This document shows, in pieces, positions 9,646 through 20,224 of a stretch of 32,058 bases of DNA (positions within the stretch are counted from its first letter, which is position 1; the number at the start of each line of letters is the position of its first letter). The notes below the pieces were generated by a model that worked only from the letters and a program-made list of their open reading frames with translations, searched no databases and was not told the origin of the DNA. The DNA lies in contig JAHIPS010000040.1 of the NCBI GenBank assembly GCA_018902915.1, forward strand, positions 1 to 32,058. Reading direction: 5' to 3'. Source of the stretch: Candidatus Omnitrophota bacterium (GTDB lineage: Bacteria > Omnitrophota > Gorgyraeia > Gorgyraeales > Gorgyraeaceae). The position numbers were made by a program, and so were the translations under genes.

Positions 9646-11652
9646 ATGAAATTCGCTGATGTTGTGATTAACAGACCTGTTGAAGGGCCTTTTTCTTATT
9701 CTGTGCCTGATGAGCTTGGCGAGCAGGTAAAGGTGGGAAGCTGTGTCCAGGTTTCTTTTGGCCCGAGGAACCTGACAGGCTACGTGGTCGGTCTTTCTCC
9801 AAAGTGTGACATAAAAAATATAAAACCGATTACGAGCGTGCTTGACAGGGCGCCTCTTATAGATGAAAAAATGCTCGAGCTCACGAAGTGGATATCAGAT
9901 TATTATTATTCCTCGTGGGGAGAGGCGATCTCAGCAGCTGTGCCAGCTGTAATAAAAAGAACAATGAAATCAAAGAGACGCGCGAAAAAGGAGGAACCGG
10001 AAGAAGACGAGATAAGATTTATAGACGGGTCAGATAAACACCTTTCTCCTAACCCGGAGCAGAAACATGCCCTTGATTCAATAAAGAAATGCATAGATAA
10101 AAAAAAGCACGAGGTCTTTTTGCTGCACGGCGTAACAGGCAGCGGAAAGACTGAGGTGTACCTGCAGTCCATCGCGCACGCGCTGGAAAAGGGCCGCTCC
10201 AGCATAATACTCGTGCCTGAGATCTCGCTCACGCCGCAGACTGTCGCGCGTTTCAGGGCTAGGTTCGGCGACAAAATAGCGGTGCTCCACTCGCGGCTTT
10301 TAGGTTCGAGGAGAGCGTCTGAATGGCAGAGGATATTTTCCGGAGAGGCCCAGATCGTGGTGGGCGCACGCTCAGCAATATTCGCGCCTTTAAAAAATCT
10401 CGGACTCGTGGTGGTTGATGAAGAGCACGAGACCTCGTACAAGCAGATGGACGTGCCGCGATATAACGCGAGGGATGTCGCGATAAAAAGAGCGGAGCTT
10501 TCAAATGCTGTTGTAATACTCGGCAGCGCCACGCCTTCGCTGGAATCATTTTACGCGGCCAGAAAAGGCCGATACACGCTTGTAGAGCTGCCTGAAAGGA
10601 TTGACGCAAGGCTTTTGCCAGAGGTCAATATCATTGACATGCGCGACGAACTGACCAAGACAAAGAGATTCCCTATTTTTTCACTGCCCTTGAAAAACTG
10701 GATAGAAAAGGATGTCAGAGAGGACAAGCAGGTAATACTTTTTTTAAACAGGCGTGGATTTTCAACATTTATAAGTTGTAGAAAATGCGGCTATGTCCTT
10801 AGCTGCAAGCGCTGCAACGTTAGTCTCACGTATCATTTTCACACAAAAAAACTCACCTGCCACCATTGCAGCTACAGGCAGGATCCTGTTGATATCTGCC
10901 CGCAGTGCAATTCCTCGTATGTGAAATACTGGGGCACTGGCACTGAAAAGGTGGAGAGCGAGCTGCACAGATTTTTCCCAAGCGCCAGGATCGCGCGCAT
11001 GGACACTGACTCTACTCACAAGCGCGGCACGCACGAGAAAGTGCTCACAAATTTTAAAAATCATAAGATAGATATCCTGGTGGGCACGCAGATGATAGCA
11101 AAGGGCCTGGATTTTCCAAAGGTAACGCTCGTGGGCGTGGTGTCAGCGGATACAGCGCTCAATCTTCCTGACTTCAGGTCAGCAGAGCGCACGTTTAACC
11201 TGCTGACGCAGGTCGCTGGCCGCGCAGGAAGAGGCGACCTGGGTGGCAGGGTGATCATACAGACCTACACGCCTGGCCACTACGCGATCCAGTCAGCAAA
11301 GACGCATGACTACAATAATTTTTACGCCAAAGAGATATCTTTCAGAAAGGAATTAGATCTTCCGCCGTTCTCTCACATGGTGAGTCTGACATTCAGGGGC
11401 CGCAAGGAAGAAAAGGTCCTGAAGGTCGCGAACTCCCTAAAGGATAAGCTTGAAAAGAGAAATAGATCCAAAGATGTGCATATAGTCGGGCCTGCGCCAG
11501 CGCCTATCTCGCGCATGAAAGGCACCTTTCGCTGGAATCTTTTCCTAAAATCAGACAAGGTGGAAAATATAACAGGGCTTCTCAGGAATGTTCTGGGCAC
11601 TCGCAAGCGGGAAGGCGGCGTCATAATAACAATCGACGTCGAGCCCTGCTAG
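9646..11652 (+). CDS. priA: Primosomal protein N' (replication restart helicase)
   Basis: GVTGSGKTEVYL Walker A, DEEH box, zinc-binding cysteine clusters CRKCGYVLSCKRC / CHHCSY...CPQC. Confidence 0.98.
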   Translation: MKFADVVINRPVEGPFSYSVPDELGEQVKVGSCVQVSFGPRNLTGYVVGLSPKCDIKNIKPITSVLDRAPLIDEKMLELTKWISDYYYSSWGEAISAAVPAVIKRTMKSKRRAKKEEPEEDEIRFIDGSDKHLSPNPEQKHALDSIKKCIDKKKHEVFLLHGVTGSGKTEVYLQSIAHALEKGRSSIILVPEISLTPQTVARFRARFGDKIAVLHSRLLGSRRASEWQRIFSGEAQIVVGARSAIFAPLKNLGLVVVDEEHETSYKQMDVPRYNARDVAIKRAELSNAVVILGSATPSLESFYAARKGRYTLVELPERIDARLLPEVNIIDMRDELTKTKRFPIFSLPLKNWIEKDVREDKQVILFLNRRGFSTFISCRKCGYVLSCKRCNVSLTYHFHTKKLTCHHCSYRQDPVDICPQCNSSYVKYWGTGTEKVESELHRFFPSARIARMDTDSTHKRGTHEKVLTNFKNHKIDILVGTQMIAKGLDFPKVTLVGVVSADTALNLPDFRSAERTFNLLTQVAGRAGRGDLGGRVIIQTYTPGHYAIQSAKTHDYNNFYAKEISFRKELDLPPFSHMVSLTFRGRKEEKVLKVANSLKDKLEKRNRSKDVHIVGPAPAPISRMKGTFRWNLFLKSDKVENITGLLRNVLGTRKREGGVIITIDVEPC

Positions 11653-11733
11653 CTAAATTGGACAAAATGAGCATTGCACGTTTTGTCCAATATTGGACAA
11701 AACGTGCAATGCAGGAATTGTCCAATATAGCTA
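11650..11733. repeat. Family-B double palindrome filling the convergent priA/TPR intergenic space
   Basis: 84-bp imperfect palindrome centred between 11691 and 11692; by eye 36 of 42 pairs are Watson-Crick; outer TAGCTA on both ends includes both gene stop codons. Confidence 0.93.
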
Positions 11734-12330
11734 TTGGTTGCCGAATTCTTTCTGGATGGTGCCGAGGGCGTCGAGATTTTTTAGAGATCTTAGGACCTCA
11801 GGGTCGTTTGGATTAATCTTCAGGGCTGCCTCGTAGTTGGATTTGGCGTTTTTATAATCTTCATTTTTCAGATATATCTCGCCCAATTTTTTCAATATAG
11901 CGATATCCTTTGCGTTTATTGACTTTGCCTCTTCGAGATTTTGTATCGCGTGCGCGATAAGGTCCTGCCTGTAAAAGATATCGCCTATCTTTTTTAACGC
12001 CTCGCTGTCAAAAGGATTTTTAACAAGGACCTTTTCAATGCCTTCAAGCGCAGCCGCGACATTCCCTTTTTTCAGCATGGCGTCGCTGGGCAGGGTCCCG
12101 ATCAATCTATTCAGGACATTTACCGCATTTGTAATAGGCGAGGAACTCGCCTTGCCGGCCTTGTTTTTCAGGGAAAGGTGCAGGTAGTGCCGCGCCTCGA
12201 GATGGTCGTATTTTGAGGAAAGTATCTGGGAAAAGATCTCGATGGCGTAATCGTAGTTTTTCTTTTCAAGCGCCAGCACACCTTTATTATAAAATTCCTG
12301 CAGGTCTTTTTCATTGATCTGGTCTGTCAT
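11731..12330 (-). CDS. Tetratricopeptide-repeat protein
   Basis: TPR-like helices: ALEKKNYDYAIEIFSQIL, NYEAALKINPNDPEVL, AIQNLEEAKSINAKDIAILKKLGEIYLKNEDYKNAKSNYEAALKINPND. Confidence 0.88.
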   Translation of the reverse strand: MTDQINEKDLQEFYNKGVLALEKKNYDYAIEIFSQILSSKYDHLEARHYLHLSLKNKAGKASSSPITNAVNVLNRLIGTLPSDAMLKKGNVAAALEGIEKVLVKNPFDSEALKKIGDIFYRQDLIAHAIQNLEEAKSINAKDIAILKKLGEIYLKNEDYKNAKSNYEAALKINPNDPEVLRSLKNLDALGTIQKEFGNQ

Positions 12331-12360
12331 ATAGCATAAGTTTACAGTAAGGTTATATGA

Positions 12361-12389
12361 TTGTCAAGACCGAACAAGTGTGTTAAAAT
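12361..12389 (+). promoter_or_regulatory. Putative sigma70 promoter of def
   Basis: TTGTCA (12361-12366), 17-nt spacer, TAAAAT (12384-12389); ATG only 9 nt after the -10. Confidence 0.6.
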
Positions 12390-12398
12390 AAACAAAAT

Positions 12399-12908
12399 AT
12401 GGGGAAGTTGGAGATCAGGATATATCCGGATAAGGTGCTGAGGAAAAAGGCGCTGGGGGTGAAGCGGGTAGGTGAAAAAGAACGCCAGCTCGCCTCCAGT
12501 ATGATAGAGACGATGCGTTCTGCCAATGGCGTGGGCCTGGCAGCGCCGCAGCTCGGCGTCTCGAGGCGTATCATAGTAGTAGATGATATGGAGAACAAGA
12601 ATAATAATTCTCCGTACGTTTTTTTCAATCCAAGGATAATCAAGAAAAAAGGAAGAAGCACTTTTTGCGAAGGGTGTTTGAGCGTTCCGGATGTGACGCA
12701 TGATGTGGTAAGGGCTAAATCTGTAGTCCTCGAGGCGCTTGATCTTAAAGGAGATAAAGTAAAGATGGATACAGGCGGGATCCTCGCAAGGATCCTGCAG
12801 CACGAGATAGACCACCTAGACGGAATCCTTTTTATAGACCGCGTGGGATTTTTGAAACGAAAGAGGATCTTGAAGGAGATCTCAACAAAAGTCTGTGTGC
12901 AGCTGTAG
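12399..12908 (+). CDS. def: Peptide deformylase
   Basis: GVGLAAPQLGV, EGCLSVPDV, QHEIDHLDGILF metal-binding motifs. Confidence 0.97.
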   Translation: MGKLEIRIYPDKVLRKKALGVKRVGEKERQLASSMIETMRSANGVGLAAPQLGVSRRIIVVDDMENKNNNSPYVFFNPRIIKKKGRSTFCEGCLSVPDVTHDVVRAKSVVLEALDLKGDKVKMDTGGILARILQHEIDHLDGILFIDRVGFLKRKRILKEISTKVCVQL

Positions 12909-12962
12909 TTTGTTCAAGGCTTAGCCTTGCACAGGCCTGTGCAAGGCTAAGCCTTGAACAAA
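12909..12962. repeat. Family-A double palindrome, perfect 54-bp palindrome without loop
   Basis: tttgttcaaggcttagccttgcacagg|cctgtgcaaggctaagccttgaacaaa; followed by a partial direct copy gccttgaacaaa (12963-12974). Confidence 0.96.
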
Positions 12963-12982
12963 GCCTTGAACAAAATCTTTAT

Positions 12983-13912
12983 ATGAAAATAATATTCTTC
13001 GGAAGTTCTGAATTTGCAGTGCCTGTTCTGGAAGCGCTTAAAGACAGGGAAGATGTGTCGCTTGTCGTGACGCAGCCTGACAGGAAAAAAGGCAGGTCTT
13101 TAAAAAAGGACTCCACGCCTGTAAAAAAGCTCGCTGAAAAAATAGGTATCGAGGTGTTCCAGCCGCCTGATGTCAATGCAAAGGATTCAATAGAGAGATT
13201 AAAGAAAGTCAGCGCAGACATTTTCGTAGTGGTGAGTTTTGGCCAGATATTAAAGAAAGAGCTGCTCGACATACCAAAGATCCCTATCAATGTGCATGCC
13301 TCGCTTTTACCAAAATATCGGGGCGCGGCTCCTATAAACTGGGCCATTGCCAATGGCGAAAAAGAAACAGGCGTCACGATCATGAGAATGAATGAGAAGA
13401 TGGACGAGGGCGATATTATATTAAAGGAAGCAGTTTCCATTGGCGCGGCTGAAGACACTGTTACGCTGTCAGGAAAACTTTCCAGAAAAGGCGGCGAGGC
13501 TTTATTAAGAGTAGTAGTTCTGATCAAAAAAGGCGCTGCAAGTTTTGAAAAACAGATAGAAGCTAAAGCAACGTACGCGCCAAAGTTAAAAAAAGAGGAC
13601 GGGCTTATTGACTGGAGCTTAAGCGCGGAGGAGATCTGTAATAGAGTGCGCGCGTTTGTGCCATGGCCAGGGTGCTTTACGTATTGGGATAAAAAGGTAC
13701 TTAAGATATGTAAGGCAAGGCCGCACGCTGAAAGCAAAACCGCAAAGCCAGGTACTGTGTTAGAGGTTGCCAGGGACGGCATTTTAGTCTCTGCAGGCAA
13801 AGGCGCGGTTATGGTAGAGGAGCTGCAGCCAGAGTCAAAACGCAGGATGAAGGCGGAAGAGTTTATTGCTGGTCACAAAAATCTTACCCCAGGGCTATAT
13901 TTGACAAAATGA
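12983..13912 (+). CDS. fmt: Methionyl-tRNA formyltransferase
   Basis: MKIIFFGSSEFAVPVLEAL...NVHASLLPKYRGAAPINWAI...ETGVTIMRM. Confidence 0.97.
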   Translation: MKIIFFGSSEFAVPVLEALKDREDVSLVVTQPDRKKGRSLKKDSTPVKKLAEKIGIEVFQPPDVNAKDSIERLKKVSADIFVVVSFGQILKKELLDIPKIPINVHASLLPKYRGAAPINWAIANGEKETGVTIMRMNEKMDEGDIILKEAVSIGAAEDTVTLSGKLSRKGGEALLRVVVLIKKGAASFEKQIEAKATYAPKLKKEDGLIDWSLSAEEICNRVRAFVPWPGCFTYWDKKVLKICKARPHAESKTAKPGTVLEVARDGILVSAGKGAVMVEELQPESKRRMKAEEFIAGHKNLTPGLYLTK

Positions 13913-13937
13913 GCATTGCACGTTTTGTCAAATATAG
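13895..13937. repeat. Family-B hairpin at the fmt 3' end
   Basis: ctatatttgacaaaa (13895-13909) / tgagcattgcacg / ttttgtcaaatatag (13923-13937), perfect 15-bp arms; fmt TGA stop is in the loop. Confidence 0.95.
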
Positions 13938-13944
13938 GTATAAT
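13916..13944 (+). promoter_or_regulatory. Putative promoter for the galT genes with its -35 inside the family-B palindrome
   Basis: TTGCAC (13916-13921), 17-nt spacer, TATAAT (13939-13944); ATG at 13956. Confidence 0.55.
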
Positions 13945-13955
13945 TAGGATTTAAT

Positions 13956-14984
13956 ATGCCGGAACTAAGAAAAGATCCTATAATCGGGAGATGGGTGATA
14001 GTAGCTACTGAGCGGGCAAAGAGGCCGAACGATTTCAAGGTCTCTCATGCCGATGACAGGGAAGGCGCCTGTCCGTTTTGCGAGGGACACGAGAAGGATA
14101 CTCTCCCGGAAGTCCTTGCTGTAAGGAAGAAGGGTTCAAAAAAGGATAAGGAAGGCTGGGATGTCAGGATAGTCCCCAGCATATCGCAGCGTCTTGATCT
14201 GGAAGGGGGGCTTGACAGGCGGGGCGTGGGCATGTATGACGTGATGGATCCTGTGGGCGCTCACGAGATAATAGTGGAATCGCCAAAACATTTCAGGGAT
14301 ATCCATGAATTGCCTAAAAAGCAGATAGAGCTTGTAATAGAGACGAGCGCTCGCCGCATCGCGGAACTGGGAAAAAATCCGAAGCTTAAATATTGCCTGC
14401 TTTTTAAAAATCACGGACTAAGGGCAGGCGGTTCAAAGGTCACAAAGCACGTTCGCTCGCAGATCATAGCCACGCCTGTTACGCCGACCCGCGTCAAGGA
14501 AGAACTCTGGGGCGCGCGTTTTTATTATAAGTATAAAGACAGGTGCATATTCTGCGACATCATAAGGCAGGAGTTGGAGAGCAGGGAAAGGGTCGTGATG
14601 GATACAAAGAATATCCTGGCTGTTATGCCTTATGCCTCGAGGTTTCCGTTCGAGATATGGATATTGCCGAAAAATCACTGTTCGGATTTTGTAAATATAA
14701 AAAAGGACGAGGTCAAGGATCTTGCGCTGGTGTTTAAGACAATGTTTGCAAAGCTCAACAAGGCGCTTAACGACCCGCCTTATAATTACATGCTGCACAC
14801 CGCGCCTTTCAGGCACGCGAAAAGGCCTGGTTACTGGAAAACTATAAAAGAAGATTATCACTGGCACATAGAGGTCACGCCGAGGATTACGCAGGTGGCT
14901 GGCTTTGAATGGGGCTCGGGATTTTACATCAATCCCACGCCGCCAGAGGAAGCAGCGAAATATTTGCGGGAGATTAAAATTTAG
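13956..14984 (+). CDS. GalT-family (HIT superfamily) nucleotidyltransferase paralogue, likely altered catalytic site
   Basis: MPELRKDPIIGRWVIVATERAKRPNDF, CPFC and CIFC zinc motifs, HWHIEVTPRITQVAGFEWGSGFYINP; the catalytic segment reads KHVRSQ instead of HxHxQ. Confidence 0.9.
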   Translation: MPELRKDPIIGRWVIVATERAKRPNDFKVSHADDREGACPFCEGHEKDTLPEVLAVRKKGSKKDKEGWDVRIVPSISQRLDLEGGLDRRGVGMYDVMDPVGAHEIIVESPKHFRDIHELPKKQIELVIETSARRIAELGKNPKLKYCLLFKNHGLRAGGSKVTKHVRSQIIATPVTPTRVKEELWGARFYYKYKDRCIFCDIIRQELESRERVVMDTKNILAVMPYASRFPFEIWILPKNHCSDFVNIKKDEVKDLALVFKTMFAKLNKALNDPPYNYMLHTAPFRHAKRPGYWKTIKEDYHWHIEVTPRITQVAGFEWGSGFYINPTPPEEAAKYLREIKI

Positions 14985-16998
<2,014 letters not shown>

Positions 16999-17015
16999 TA
17001 ATTCGTTGTAGTCTT

Positions 17016-18419
17016 ATGAACGTCCTATTTGTCTCCTCGGAAGTTTTTCCATTTGCAAAAACAGGCGGCCTGGCTGATGTGGCAGGCGCGCTTCCTGACG
17101 CGCTTGCCAAAAATGGCCATACATCCAGCATAATCCTGCCGTTTTATAAATGCGTGAAGGATGCCGGGTTTTCGCCTGAATTATTCAAGAAACTAAAGGG
17201 GTTCAATCTTTATTTTCTAAAGCATAATGGCGTCAGCGTATATTTCGTAGAGAATGACAAGTATTACAATAGAGACGAGCTTTATGGCACGCCCCAGGGC
17301 GATTACCCGGACAATGCGCTGCGCTTTGGTTTTTTCGCAAAGGCAGTTGTCGCGTCAATTCCTCACATAGGCGATCTTGATATCCTGCACTGTAATGACT
17401 GGCAATCAGCGCTCATCCCGCTTTATATCAGACTCTTCCACAAGAAGGACGCGGCATTAAACAAACTGAAAATAATCTTTACAATCCATAATATGGCCTA
17501 CCAGGGCTTATTCGGACGGGAGTTTATGGCCCGGCTCAGTCTTCCTGGAAAATTATTTACTCCTAACGGGCTTGAGTTCTGGGGCAGGCTCAATTTTATG
17601 AAGGCAGGTATAATCTACTCCGATGCGATTACTACTGTCAGTAAAGGCTATGCCAGCGAAATATTGACCGAGGAATTCGGGTGCGGCCTGGACGGTCTTT
17701 TAAGGACGCGGGAAAAAGATCTTCACGGCATAGTAAATGGCGTAGATTATTCTGTGTGGAATCCTGCGACAGATAAATTTATAGCAAAGCAGTACAGTGG
17801 TAAGAATCTAGAAGGAAAAGAAGAGTGCAAAAAAGATGTTTTAAAAGAATTTGGCATTAAGTATGACAAAGACCAGCCGCTCATCGGTATGATAACGCGC
17901 CTTGCAGAGCAGAAGGGCATTGATATAGTCGCGGATGCAATGAAGGAGATGCTTGCGCTGGGAGCTGATTTTGTGCTTCTGGGTTTTGGCGACGAGAAAT
18001 ACAATAGTATCTTCAGGAGTCTTGCTAAAGAGCATAAAGGCCATGTAGGCGCAAAAATAGATTTTGACAATGCACTTGCTCATAAGATAGAAGCAGGAAG
18101 CGACATGTTTCTGATGCCGTCCAGGTACGAGCCGTGCGGCCTGAATCAGCTTTATAGCTTCAAGTACGCGACAGTCCCTGTAGTAAGGGCAGTAGGCGGG
18201 CTTGATGATACTGTTGAAAACTTCGACCCTATCACAAAAAAAGGCACCGGCTTCAAATTTAAGGACGCCAACCGAGAATCTCTTTTAGCTGCTGTAAAGA
18301 ATGCCGTGACTATCTTTAAAGACAAGACATTATGGAACGCGCTCCAGCAAAACTGCCTATCCCAGGACTATTCCTGGTCCTCCTCAGCCAAAAAATACGA
18401 AGAGTTTTACAACTTATAA
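17016..18419 (+). CDS. glgA: Glycogen synthase (ADP-glucose type)
   Basis: MNVLFVSSEVFPFAKTGGLADVAGALPDAL, HCNDWQSALIPLYI, MPSRYEPCGLNQLYS. Confidence 0.97.
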   Translation: MNVLFVSSEVFPFAKTGGLADVAGALPDALAKNGHTSSIILPFYKCVKDAGFSPELFKKLKGFNLYFLKHNGVSVYFVENDKYYNRDELYGTPQGDYPDNALRFGFFAKAVVASIPHIGDLDILHCNDWQSALIPLYIRLFHKKDAALNKLKIIFTIHNMAYQGLFGREFMARLSLPGKLFTPNGLEFWGRLNFMKAGIIYSDAITTVSKGYASEILTEEFGCGLDGLLRTREKDLHGIVNGVDYSVWNPATDKFIAKQYSGKNLEGKEECKKDVLKEFGIKYDKDQPLIGMITRLAEQKGIDIVADAMKEMLALGADFVLLGFGDEKYNSIFRSLAKEHKGHVGAKIDFDNALAHKIEAGSDMFLMPSRYEPCGLNQLYSFKYATVPVVRAVGGLDDTVENFDPITKKGTGFKFKDANRESLLAAVKNAVTIFKDKTLWNALQQNCLSQDYSWSSSAKKYEEFYNL

Positions 18420-18431
18420 TATGTATTATTC

Positions 18432-18460
18432 TTGACAATACAACTTATATAGTGTATACT
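18432..18460 (+). promoter_or_regulatory. Near-consensus sigma70 promoter of the AbiEii/XRE pair
   Basis: TTGACA (18432-18437), 17-nt spacer, TATACT (18455-18460); ATG 18469, so a leader of at most a few nt. Confidence 0.75.
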
Positions 18461-18468
18461 TAAAGAGT

Positions 18469-19188
18469 ATGAGAGAAGCAAAGATCAGAAAATACCAGGA
18501 TGCCGTCTTAAAAAAGCTCTCCGGCAGGATAGATGAGTTTTATCTTGCAGGAGGCACTGCGCTTTCTCTATTCTATTTTCAGCACAGATTGTCTGTGGAT
18601 TTGGATTTCTTTACCCCTGATTTTACACAAAAGCGGGTTAAGGAAATAGTCGATTACCTAAAGAATGCGCTTAAGAAAAAGATAGAAGTTGTAGGGCAGA
18701 ATCTCGAGAAAGATAAAATCAAGATACTGGTTTATAATATTCATTTCAGCGCAAAGGACGTACTGAAGATTGATTTTGTAGAAGATACATTAAAGCTGAT
18801 AAAGCCGGCAAGATTCGTAGAAGGGATAAGGATTTTGAGTCTCGAAGATATCTATATGAGGAAACTCTATGCAATCAGCGGCGTAGCGCCGTCTATTGAT
18901 GAAATAGGCCGTACTAAGATGTTAGGCGGCAGAATAGAGGCAAAAGATTTTTATGACCTTTATTTTCTTTCACACACTTTTAAGAGTTTGTCTAAATTTA
19001 TAAATGAATACGGAACTGCTGTTATGATAGAAGGATTAGTAAGGTGGTTCAGAAGTTATGATAGGATGAACATGATGGATGGTCTTCTTACCATGGAAAT
19101 AGATAAAGAGATAGATTGTAAAAAGATAGAGGGTCATTTTAAAAAAGAGATAGATAAAATCATACAAGAGCGTTTAGGTGATATATGA
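18469..19188 (+). CDS. AbiEii/AbiGii-type nucleotidyltransferase (toxin family)
   Basis: FYLAGGTALSLFYFQHRLSVDLDFFT nucleotidyltransferase motif; KDFYDLYFLS C-terminal motif. Confidence 0.9.
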   Translation: MREAKIRKYQDAVLKKLSGRIDEFYLAGGTALSLFYFQHRLSVDLDFFTPDFTQKRVKEIVDYLKNALKKKIEVVGQNLEKDKIKILVYNIHFSAKDVLKIDFVEDTLKLIKPARFVEGIRILSLEDIYMRKLYAISGVAPSIDEIGRTKMLGGRIEAKDFYDLYFLSHTFKSLSKFINEYGTAVMIEGLVRWFRSYDRMNMMDGLLTMEIDKEIDCKKIEGHFKKEIDKIIQERLGDI

Positions 19189-19709
19189 TGCAAACAAACT
19201 GGTTATGGGATAGGAAGATAAGCGTTGCTGAAGCGAGAAAAATATTGAAAGATCCCGGGAACAGGAGATTTATCCCGATGGCAGCCCTGTTTCTCGCGCG
19301 CAAAAATAACATTCAGGAGGTTTTTAAAGAACTGGACCCTTTTATATTCTGTAAACACTGGGCAGAGATTAAAAAGGTCATGAAACAGGATAAGTGGGCA
19401 AAGCCAAGGGTAATTTTCTGGCAGACTATTTATGAAGGAACACGCGATAGATACAGAAAGAAAGGAGTGAAGTTTCGAAAAGATACCAGTGTAGTCCGTG
19501 ATGCGGCATGCGAAATTATAGGAAAAGAGATTCGAAGAATCAGGAAAGAAAAGGGCCTATCGCAAAAAGAACTATCACAGAAAACAGGTATTTCCCAGCA
19601 GCTAATATCGCGCATAGAAAAAGGAAGAGAGAATATATCCCTGATTACTTTAAAGCGAATCTCCAAGGCATTTGCAAAGAAAGTAGAGATCAATTTCATT
19701 GACGCATAG
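19185..19709 (+). CDS. XRE-HTH partner protein with N-terminal NWLWD...FWQTIYE domain; candidate antitoxin/regulator
   Basis: C-terminal IRRIRKEKGLSQKELSQKTGISQQLISRIEKGRENISLITLKRISKAF is a complete HTH; ATGATG overlap with the upstream stop suggests translational coupling. Confidence 0.88.
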   Translation: MMQTNWLWDRKISVAEARKILKDPGNRRFIPMAALFLARKNNIQEVFKELDPFIFCKHWAEIKKVMKQDKWAKPRVIFWQTIYEGTRDRYRKKGVKFRKDTSVVRDAACEIIGKEIRRIRKEKGLSQKELSQKTGISQQLISRIEKGRENISLITLKRISKAFAKKVEINFIDA

Positions 19710-19710
19710 T

Positions 19711-19736
19711 TGTTAATTTCTTCTGTTAATTTCTTC
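19711..19736. repeat. Perfect tandem duplication of a 13-mer
   Basis: tgttaatttcttc x2 (19711-19723, 19724-19736), abutting the rplM -35 box. Confidence 0.9.
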
Positions 19737-19764
19737 TTGACACCCACGGGATTTATGGTATAAT
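19737..19764 (+). promoter_or_regulatory. Consensus promoter of rplM-rpsI
   Basis: TTGACA (19737-19742), 16-nt spacer, TATAAT (19759-19764); AGGTGG SD before ATG 19790. Confidence 0.8.
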
Positions 19765-19789
19765 TCAGTTTCTCTGTAAAAGGTGGATT

Positions 19790-20215
19790 ATGAAGACGAC
19801 ACTCTTGAATAAAAAGGACGTGAAGCGCAAGTATTTTCTTTTGGATGCTGAGGGTAAGATTCTGGGCAGGTTAGCGACCAAGGTAGCGCTTATTCTGAGC
19901 GGCAAGCGCAAGGTTAACCATACGCCAAGCGTGGACGACGGCGACTTTGCAGTAGTAGTGAACGCTGCCAAGGTAGCTGTGACAGGCGATAAGCTGGAAC
20001 AAAAGACATACAAGCACTATACCGGTTATCCTAGTGGATTGAGAACAAAGAACTTAGAGACACTTTTAGAGACAAAGCCCACAGAGGCAGTAAGGCATGC
20101 GGTTAAAGGAATGTTGCCAAAGAATAAGCTGGGTTCAAGAATGATCACGAGGCTAAAGATATACGCAGGGTCAGAGCATCCGCACCAGGCTCAGGCCCCT
20201 GAGAAAGTTAGTTAG
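19790..20215 (+). CDS. rplM: 50S ribosomal protein L13
   Basis: YFLLDAEGKILGRLATKVALILSGKRKVNHTPSVDDGDFAVVVNAAKVAVTGDKLEQKTYKHYTGYPSG. Confidence 0.97.
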   Translation: MKTTLLNKKDVKRKYFLLDAEGKILGRLATKVALILSGKRKVNHTPSVDDGDFAVVVNAAKVAVTGDKLEQKTYKHYTGYPSGLRTKNLETLLETKPTEAVRHAVKGMLPKNKLGSRMITRLKIYAGSEHPHQAQAPEKVS

Positions 20216-20224
20216 AGGTAGAAA

